Shown here piece by piece: positions 58,845 to 64,000 of a DNA stretch of 64,000 bases; position 1 is the first letter of the stretch; the number at the start of each line of letters is the position of its first letter. The notes beneath the pieces were generated by a model, which saw only the letters and a program-made list of their open reading frames with translations, made no database searches and had not been told where the DNA came from. The position numbers were made by a program, and so were the translations under genes. The DNA comes from Shewanella canadensis (lineage in GTDB: Bacteria; Pseudomonadota; Gammaproteobacteria; Enterobacterales; Shewanellaceae). Location: contig NZ_RXNU01000004.1 in the NCBI RefSeq assembly GCF_003966225.1, forward strand, positions 186,001 through 250,000. Reading direction: 5' to 3'.

Positions 58845-60491
58845 ATGAAAAAAATAATAAAATCACTTCTCGCCAGCAGCATCATTCTCAGCTTTAGCTC
58901 GTTCGCCGAAACGAGTTTAATCACCAATATCAAAGGTTACAGTGTCAATGATGGCAAGCTGACTCAGTTTAAGGCTATTGCGTTTAAAGGGGACAAGATC
59001 GATAGGATTTTCGGCCAAGATGAGCCGTTACCCGATGATGCGGATATTAAGCTTATCGATGGTCAGGGACAAACCATGCTGCCGGGACTGATAGATGCCC
59101 ATGGGCATGTATTGGGCTACGGCCTCAGTCTGATGCGAGTACAGCTCAGGGGGGCTAAATCTGAGCAAGATGTGGTGGAGCGTGTACAGTTATTTCGCGC
59201 CGAAAACCCCGAGCTTAACTGGATCCAGGGACGAGGTTGGAACCAGGTACTCTGGCCTGAAAAGTCATTTCCAACGGCAGCCACCCTGGACAAACACTTT
59301 CCCAATACGCCGGTTTGGCTCAGGCGTATCGATGGTCATGCGGGCTGGGCGAACAGCGCTGCCATTAAGTTGGCCAATATCGGCGCTCAAACTCAGTCCC
59401 CACAAGGTGGAGAGATAGTCCGTGATGCTAACGGAGAACCTACCGGGGTGTTTATCGATAATGCCATGGATCTGATCACCGAAAACATTCCCTCTCTGAC
59501 ACGCTCTGAACAAAAGAGTGTGCTGCTAACCTCGATGAATGCACTGGCAAAGCTTGGACTCACCAGCGTTCATGATGCCGGCGTGGGGAGCATGACCCTC
59601 GAGGTTTATCGGTCGTTAGCCCAGTCAGAACAGATGCCGATACGCGTCTATGCCATGGTCTCGGCAGCTGATGAGGAGTTTGAGAGCTTGATGGAGAAGG
59701 GACCTTATCAGGATCCCAGAGACAAGCTGGTCATCAGCAGCGTGAAAATATCCTCCGATGGCGCCTTAGGTAGCCGCGGGGCTGCACTCATCGAAGATTA
59801 CAGCGATCTCCCCGGTCACAAAGGTCTACTTCTGTACTCAGATGCCAAGCTGACAAATACCATGAAGATGGCAATGGAGGCGGGTTTTCAGGTTAATACT
59901 CATGCCATCGGCGATAATGCCAATAAACTCGTGTTAGATAATTATGAGCGCCTGATTAAACAGACCGGCACCCGGAATTTAAGACACCGAGTCGAGCATG
60001 CTCAGGTATTAAGACTCGTTGATATCCCTCGTTTTGCAAAGCTTAACGTCATCGCCTCGATGCAGGCGACACATGCCACCAGTGATAAGAATATGGCTGA
60101 AGAGAGACTCGGTAGTGAGCGTATTAAGGGAGCTTATGCCTGGCGGAAGTTGCTCGAATCAGGTGCGATTATCGCAGCCGGTTCCGATTTCCCGATAGAG
60201 TCGGCTAACCCTTTCTTTGGTCTGCATGCCTCCGCAACAAGGCAAGACCAGCAAAATTTGCCCGAGGGGGGCTGGTATAGTCAGGAGAAGATGACGCTTA
60301 GTGAAGCATTGAATAGTTTTACCCGTGATGCCGCTTTCTCAGCCCATCAAGAAAACCAAATTGGTCAACTCAAACCCGGTATGAAGGCCGACTTCATCTT
60401 AATCGATAGCGATATCTTTAACATTGAACCTGAGAGTCTATGGCAGACAAAGGTCAATCAAACCTGGGTAGACGGAGTGAGAATTTACTGA
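58845..60491 (+). CDS. Exported amidohydrolase, YtcJ-like
   Basis: A 548-residue metal-dependent hydrolase of the amidohydrolase-3 / YtcJ group. A signal peptide (MKKIIKSLLASSIILSFSSFAE) directs export, unlike many relatives. The HxH metal pair is in MLPGLIDAHGHVLGYG. Further motifs are WIQGRGWNQVLWPE, RIDGHAGWANSAA, VKISSDGALGSRGAAL with a metal or carbamate region, NTHAIGDNANKLV, RVEHAQVL and AGSDFPIESANPFFGLHA near the end. The substrate is unknown. It is preceded by the octaheme terminator and stands alone. Confidence 0.9.
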   Translation: MKKIIKSLLASSIILSFSSFAETSLITNIKGYSVNDGKLTQFKAIAFKGDKIDRIFGQDEPLPDDADIKLIDGQGQTMLPGLIDAHGHVLGYGLSLMRVQLRGAKSEQDVVERVQLFRAENPELNWIQGRGWNQVLWPEKSFPTAATLDKHFPNTPVWLRRIDGHAGWANSAAIKLANIGAQTQSPQGGEIVRDANGEPTGVFIDNAMDLITENIPSLTRSEQKSVLLTSMNALAKLGLTSVHDAGVGSMTLEVYRSLAQSEQMPIRVYAMVSAADEEFESLMEKGPYQDPRDKLVISSVKISSDGALGSRGAALIEDYSDLPGHKGLLLYSDAKLTNTMKMAMEAGFQVNTHAIGDNANKLVLDNYERLIKQTGTRNLRHRVEHAQVLRLVDIPRFAKLNVIASMQATHATSDKNMAEERLGSERIKGAYAWRKLLESGAIIAAGSDFPIESANPFFGLHASATRQDQQNLPEGGWYSQEKMTLSEALNSFTRDAAFSAHQENQIGQLKPGMKADFILIDSDIFNIEPESLWQTKVNQTWVDGVRIY

Positions 60492-60789
60492 ACGGGGAAG
60501 TCGTTTATTGGGCAAATAGCCAAGGGTCTAATAGTCTTCAACTCTGTTTCAGAACATAATTCTAACGAAGAGTTTGAGCTCTTAATTTGTTTATAGAGTT
60601 TGACCATCTATTTTGCTAAATGGTCTCAAAAATCTGTAAAGAAAACTTAACGATTTGATAGGGAGATTTATATCTTAAGTTATTGGTAAATCAGCTTAAC
60701 TTTGTAAGGATAGCGAGAGCTATTGCCTTGTTATTGGACTATAGTTTTATTTAGCTAAACATTTGGCTTTAATAGAAAGGATCTCGAAA

Positions 60790-61686
60790 ATGAAACTCTA
60801 TAACCTGTTTATCAGCTCGTGCGTTTTATGTGGTTTGATGTTTGGCTTTACCTTTTCAGCTTACGCTGAACCCACCTCGGCCGAATATGGCGTGATCTTA
60901 AACCTCTCCGGTAAGCAACGTATGTTATCTCAGAAGATGTCTAAAGAGGTCACTCTGATAGGACTTAGTGTCGATGCCGAAAAAAACCTCTCCAATTTAT
61001 CTGCCACCTCATCACTGTTTGATAAGACACTTAAAGGCTTGAAAGAGGGGGATGCCTCTCTTGGACTGCCGGCCACCGAGAGTAAACGTATCGTCCGCCA
61101 GCTCGATAAGGTTGCAGGTATTTGGGCCGATTTCTATCCTGTCATTCAATCTATCATCACCTCCAAGGCGGTGTCAGATGAGCAGCTATCAGTGATTGCC
61201 AGTCAGAATTTACCCTTGTTGAAACAGATGAATAAAGCGGTAGGTTTATATGAAAAAGAGGCGAAGAAGAGTGGACTGAAAGCGGCGCCAGGACTCGCTG
61301 CGACACTTAACCTTTCGGGTAAGCAGCGCATGCTGACTCAGAAGATGAGCAAAGAATTTTTCTTGATAGCTCTGGGCCATGACATTGAGCAGAATAAATT
61401 GAATTTGCTGGAAACCTACTCTCTGTTCGATCGAACCCTTAAAGGGTTAAAAGATGGCGACGAGGTGTTAGGTTTGCCAGGCACAAAACCTCAGCACATT
61501 CGCGAACAGCTGGATGTGGTTGGCGGCTTATGGGTGAAGTTTAAGCCATTAGTCGAGCAGGGCGCCGATTATAAAACGACAGCAATATCCTCGGCGCAAG
61601 TTGACGCCGTTGCTAAGTCTAATCTCCCACTACTCAAGCAGATGAATGCCGCAGTAAAGCTATATGAGAAAGAGGCGGCAAAATAG
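60790..61686 (+). CDS. Exported protein with two PilJ-type sensor domains
   Basis: A 298-residue protein with a signal peptide (ending near SAYAEP). It holds two copies of the type IV pilus methyl-accepting (PilJ N-terminal) domain: LNLSGKQRMLSQKMSKEVTLIGL and LNLSGKQRMLTQKMSKEFFLIAL, each followed by SLFDKTLKGLKEGD or SLFDRTLKGLKDGD and by LPLLKQMN. There is no TM segment apart from the signal, so it is probably periplasmic. The ATG at 60790 follows AAGGA; a TTG at 60763 was rejected. It lies 28 bp before the chemoreceptor gene, so the pair is probably an operon and the protein may be a soluble ligand-binding partner. Confidence 0.85.
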   Translation: MKLYNLFISSCVLCGLMFGFTFSAYAEPTSAEYGVILNLSGKQRMLSQKMSKEVTLIGLSVDAEKNLSNLSATSSLFDKTLKGLKEGDASLGLPATESKRIVRQLDKVAGIWADFYPVIQSIITSKAVSDEQLSVIASQNLPLLKQMNKAVGLYEKEAKKSGLKAAPGLAATLNLSGKQRMLTQKMSKEFFLIALGHDIEQNKLNLLETYSLFDRTLKGLKDGDEVLGLPGTKPQHIREQLDVVGGLWVKFKPLVEQGADYKTTAISSAQVDAVAKSNLPLLKQMNAAVKLYEKEAAK

Positions 61687-61714
61687 TAGAACTTAACTCA
61701 GCGGGGATAACTTT

Positions 61715-63391
61715 ATGCTAATTAAAACAAAGTTATATGCAAGCGGCGCTCTACTTTGTGTTTTGCTTATCGGGATTAGTCTAGGCGCTTGGATCTCCTT
61801 TAATGGTCTGGCTCAACGTTTTGAGCAGGTCGTCGATGCGTCATCGAGTAGTGCAAAGAGCGCCGAGAAGGCGACGCAAGGCTCTGCCAGTGGAAGCCAG
61901 CAACTTGGCGTCGTCAATGCTGACATGATGTCGATTGTCGATGGAATCAAGCGTGCAAACCAAAGAACAAAACTTATCAGTAAGAAAGTCGATGATATCA
62001 ACGTGACACTGACTGAGCTGATGGACACAATCGAAGAGCTATCGGAAGATGTGACCGACGATGATGCGCTGTCTATTCTGGAAGAGGTTAGCGATGAGAT
62101 TGGTGATATCAGTGAGCGACTCAGACGTGAGGCATTAATTAATATTGTCGATTCGTCTAAAAATATGGATAACTTCAGCGTTCAAATTTCACAGCAAGCG
62201 TCTAAGGTCTCCGAGCTCGACGTTTTCTTGCGTCAGCAGGTTGAGGTGAGTCAGTCGACCATGGATACCAGCGCCGAAATTAAACAGCTGGCGACTGAAG
62301 CTTCTGGCGAAGTGCAGTGGCAGCAAAAACTATTTGTGTCTGCGTTAGTTATTTTGGCCTTGTTGTCTATGGCCGCCGCGTTCCTTATCGTGCGGGCCGT
62401 TATTCACCCTATCAACAAGACTGTGCACCTTATGCAGGATATTGCCGATGGTGATGGTGACCTGACACAACGGCTCGAGTCGGAGGGTGACGATGAGATG
62501 GCATTGATTGCCGGGGCCTTCAATCGTTTCGTTGAAAAAATGCAGGTGTTGCTAACCGATGTTACCCACTCAATGGAGGAGTTGCGTCAAGCCTCGAATC
62601 AAACCCTGCAAGCGATGACGGATGGCAATGAGGCGATGCACAAACAGCAGCAGGAAGTGGAACAGATCGCTACTGCGATTAATGAGATGAGTGTGACCTC
62701 TCAGGAAGTTGCCCAGAATGCTATTGGCGCAGAAAAGGCAGCGGTCGAAGTCAATGGGCATGCAGACTCGGGGAAGTTGGTCGTTAACAGTGCATTGAGT
62801 TCGGTTTCAAGTCTTGCCGATGAGGTACAAAGTGCAGTCGATGTTATTAATTCATTGGATCAAAAGTCTTCATCTATCTACTCTGTGGTGAATGTGATTC
62901 AGTCGGTATCGGAGCAGACAAACTTGCTGGCACTTAACGCTGCAATAGAGGCCGCCAGAGCCGGTGAGCAGGGGAGAGGGTTTGCCGTCGTGGCAGATGA
63001 AGTCAGAGCCCTTGCTGCGAAGGCGGAAAGCAGTACCAAGGATATTCGGGAGATCATCGATGAAATTCAAACTCTGACCAAGCAAGCGGTGACGGCAATG
63101 GAGTCGAGCAAAACGGTAAGCTCAGACACCTTGCTAGGTGCACAGTCAGCGAGTGAGGCGCTGGATGCGATAACCGGCTCCATGCATACCGTGACAGAGA
63201 TGAATACTCAAATTGCTCATGCGGCTACAGAGCAAACCGGGGTCACCGATGAGTTGAATCAACGGGTGATTCAGATCAGCGAGTTGTCTAACCTGACATC
63301 AATCCAGGTGTCGAATACGGTTGAGACCTGTGAGTCGTTAAATCGAATAAGCGAGACGCTGTCTAATCAGCTGACTCAATTTAAAGTGTAG
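61715..63391 (+). CDS. Methyl-accepting chemotaxis protein
   Basis: A 558-residue transmembrane chemoreceptor. TM1 (about 5-28) and TM2 (about 205-228) flank a periplasmic helical sensor with no PilJ motif. A HAMP domain ([41 protein letters not shown]) and the signalling domain follow, with the tip hairpin [35 protein letters not shown]. The end QLTQFKV lacks a CheR-binding pentapeptide. The gene follows the tandem-PilJ protein by 28 bp, and a strong terminator lies downstream. Confidence 0.93.
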   Translation: MLIKTKLYASGALLCVLLIGISLGAWISFNGLAQRFEQVVDASSSSAKSAEKATQGSASGSQQLGVVNADMMSIVDGIKRANQRTKLISKKVDDINVTLTELMDTIEELSEDVTDDDALSILEEVSDEIGDISERLRREALINIVDSSKNMDNFSVQISQQASKVSELDVFLRQQVEVSQSTMDTSAEIKQLATEASGEVQWQQKLFVSALVILALLSMAAAFLIVRAVIHPINKTVHLMQDIADGDGDLTQRLESEGDDEMALIAGAFNRFVEKMQVLLTDVTHSMEELRQASNQTLQAMTDGNEAMHKQQQEVEQIATAINEMSVTSQEVAQNAIGAEKAAVEVNGHADSGKLVVNSALSSVSSLADEVQSAVDVINSLDQKSSSIYSVVNVIQSVSEQTNLLALNAAIEAARAGEQGRGFAVVADEVRALAAKAESSTKDIREIIDEIQTLTKQAVTAMESSKTVSSDTLLGAQSASEALDAITGSMHTVTEMNTQIAHAATEQTGVTDELNQRVIQISELSNLTSIQVSNTVETCESLNRISETLSNQLTQFKV

Positions 63392-63419
63392 GTTAGATTC
63401 AAAAAGGAAAGCGTAAACG

Positions 63420-63451
63420 AAAACCGGGAGCCAAACGGCTCCCGGTTTTTA
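63420..63451. terminator. Bidirectional terminator after the chemoreceptor gene
   Basis: AAACCGGGAGCC, AAAC, GGCTCCCGGTTT, with a T tract on the + strand. It separates the chemoreceptor gene from the convergent acetyltransferase gene. Confidence 0.9.
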
Positions 63452-63505
63452 TTTTAACGAGCTGTTTATTCGGGAATGCTGCAGTGGGCTCACTCTTAAT
63501 CAGTC

Positions 63506-64000
63506 TTAAGTGGTTAAGTGCTTATGAAATACCGTGACCTTATGCCCCATATAGCTATCTCTTCCACGTTCAATCATGCCCACTTTTCTGGCTAATGCTT
63601 CGGAGCCTCTATTACCTAACAGGATTAAGGCAATGGCTTCATTGATACCAAATTGCGGGAAGGCTTCCAGTGCCTTACTTCCGGCTTCGAAGCCTATTCC
63701 TTTGCCCCAATATTCCGGAAGGTAGCGATATCCTAGCTCAACCTCGTTAAATTCGGTGACAAACTTTGGCCCACAAAAACCAATCACCTTTTTATCGGCT
63801 TTATGTTCGACAGCCCAGCGGCAATAACCTAACTCTTCATAGCTTGGCAGTATGACCTCATTCAGTATCTGCTCGGCTTGAGATATTGATGACATAGGTT
63901 CGCCCGGAATATAGGTCAATATCTCGGGAATGCTGTTAAGCAGGTATATGGCATGAGTATCCTGGTCGTTGAAGCGCCGTAACACCAGCCTGTCCGTTTC
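63506..64000 (-). CDS. GNAT family N-acetyltransferase (5' end cut by window edge)
   Basis: A RimJ/RimL-type GNAT acetyltransferase. The frame stays open to base 64000 and reads ETDRLVLRRF at the edge, the usual family N-terminus, so only a few residues are missing. Motif A is visible as ELGYRYLPEYWGKGIGFEAGSKAL, the acetyl-CoA pyrophosphate loop. Further signatures are GFCGPKFVTEF, LLGNRGSEALARKVGMIERG near the end. At least 164 residues are present. The substrate is unknown. It is convergent with the chemoreceptor gene. Confidence 0.9.
   Translation of the reverse strand, partial: ETDRLVLRRFNDQDTHAIYLLNSIPEILTYIPGEPMSSISQAEQILNEVILPSYEELGYCRWAVEHKADKKVIGFCGPKFVTEFNEVELGYRYLPEYWGKGIGFEAGSKALEAFPQFGINEAIALILLGNRGSEALARKVGMIERGRDSYMGHKVTVFHKHLTT

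Noticed and set aside
1..64000. CRISPR arrays, tRNA and rRNA genes, integrase or transposase genes
   Set aside because: None was seen; no regularly spaced direct repeats of 25-40 bp and no tRNA-like cloverleaf or transposase motif were noticed on reading either strand.

Overview
The window looks like chromosomal DNA of a marine gammaproteobacterium of the genus Shewanella. The evidence is a ten-heme OmcA/MtrC-type surface cytochrome lipoprotein, two further multiheme c-type cytochromes, the gene order proC-yggS / pilT-pilU / ruvX-algH, and a foldback MITE-like element with short dispersed relatives of a kind I associate with Shewanella intergenic DNA. The genus is an inference from gene content; no rRNA or tRNA was seen. 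Both window edges cut genes: proC lacks its last codons at the left edge, and a GNAT acetyltransferase lacks its N-terminus at the right edge.

Layout. 1-5.4 kb holds housekeeping genes: proC and yggS, the divergent twitching-motility ATPases pilT and pilU, then ruvX, algH and yciH on the other strand. 5.5-13.9 kb holds small membrane and lipoproteins, an RNA m5C methyltransferase, a structured non-coding stretch, a cold-shock gene, a periplasmic binding protein, and two glutathione transferases divergent from a TetR regulator. 14.1-23.7 kb is an export block: a subtilisin-like protease, a convergent 995-residue metalloprotease with the same C-terminal module, an S41 protease with a small lipoprotein, and the decaheme cytochrome. 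24.4-31.9 kb holds DUF599 and DUF6765 proteins, a GAF-GGDEF-EAL protein with a degenerate GGDEF site, metY with a MetJ-type operator, and a cold-shock-domain/DUF3465 membrane fusion. 31.9-41.4 kb holds two MFS transporters, AraC and Crp-type regulators, a SnoaL-like lipoprotein, deoD, a likely 47-codon gene with its own terminator, and a TonB-dependent siderophore receptor.

41.7-51.2 kb holds a heme-sensor HD-GYP protein, a monooxygenase-fold protein, the MITE, a 7Fe-8S-type ferredoxin, a FAD-dependent oxidoreductase, rsuA, a glutamate-synthase-like FMN protein and eptA. 51.4-58.5 kb is the most distinctive part. A membrane-anchored decaheme cytochrome, a PAS-GGDEF cyclase and an AraC regulator overlap end to end, and an octaheme lipoprotein with an Ig-like domain follows. 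The remainder holds an exported amidohydrolase, a secreted tandem-PilJ protein paired with a chemotaxis receptor, and the acetyltransferase.

Two themes recur. One is electron transfer at the cell surface and in the periplasm, with 28 predicted c-type heme sites in three proteins plus one in a sensor. The other is cyclic-di-GMP signalling: one intact cyclase, one EAL protein and one HD-GYP protein, the last two carrying degenerate cyclase domains. The heme-sensor HD-GYP protein and the cytochrome/cyclase operon suggest the themes are linked. All functions are read from sequence motifs; no database search was run.
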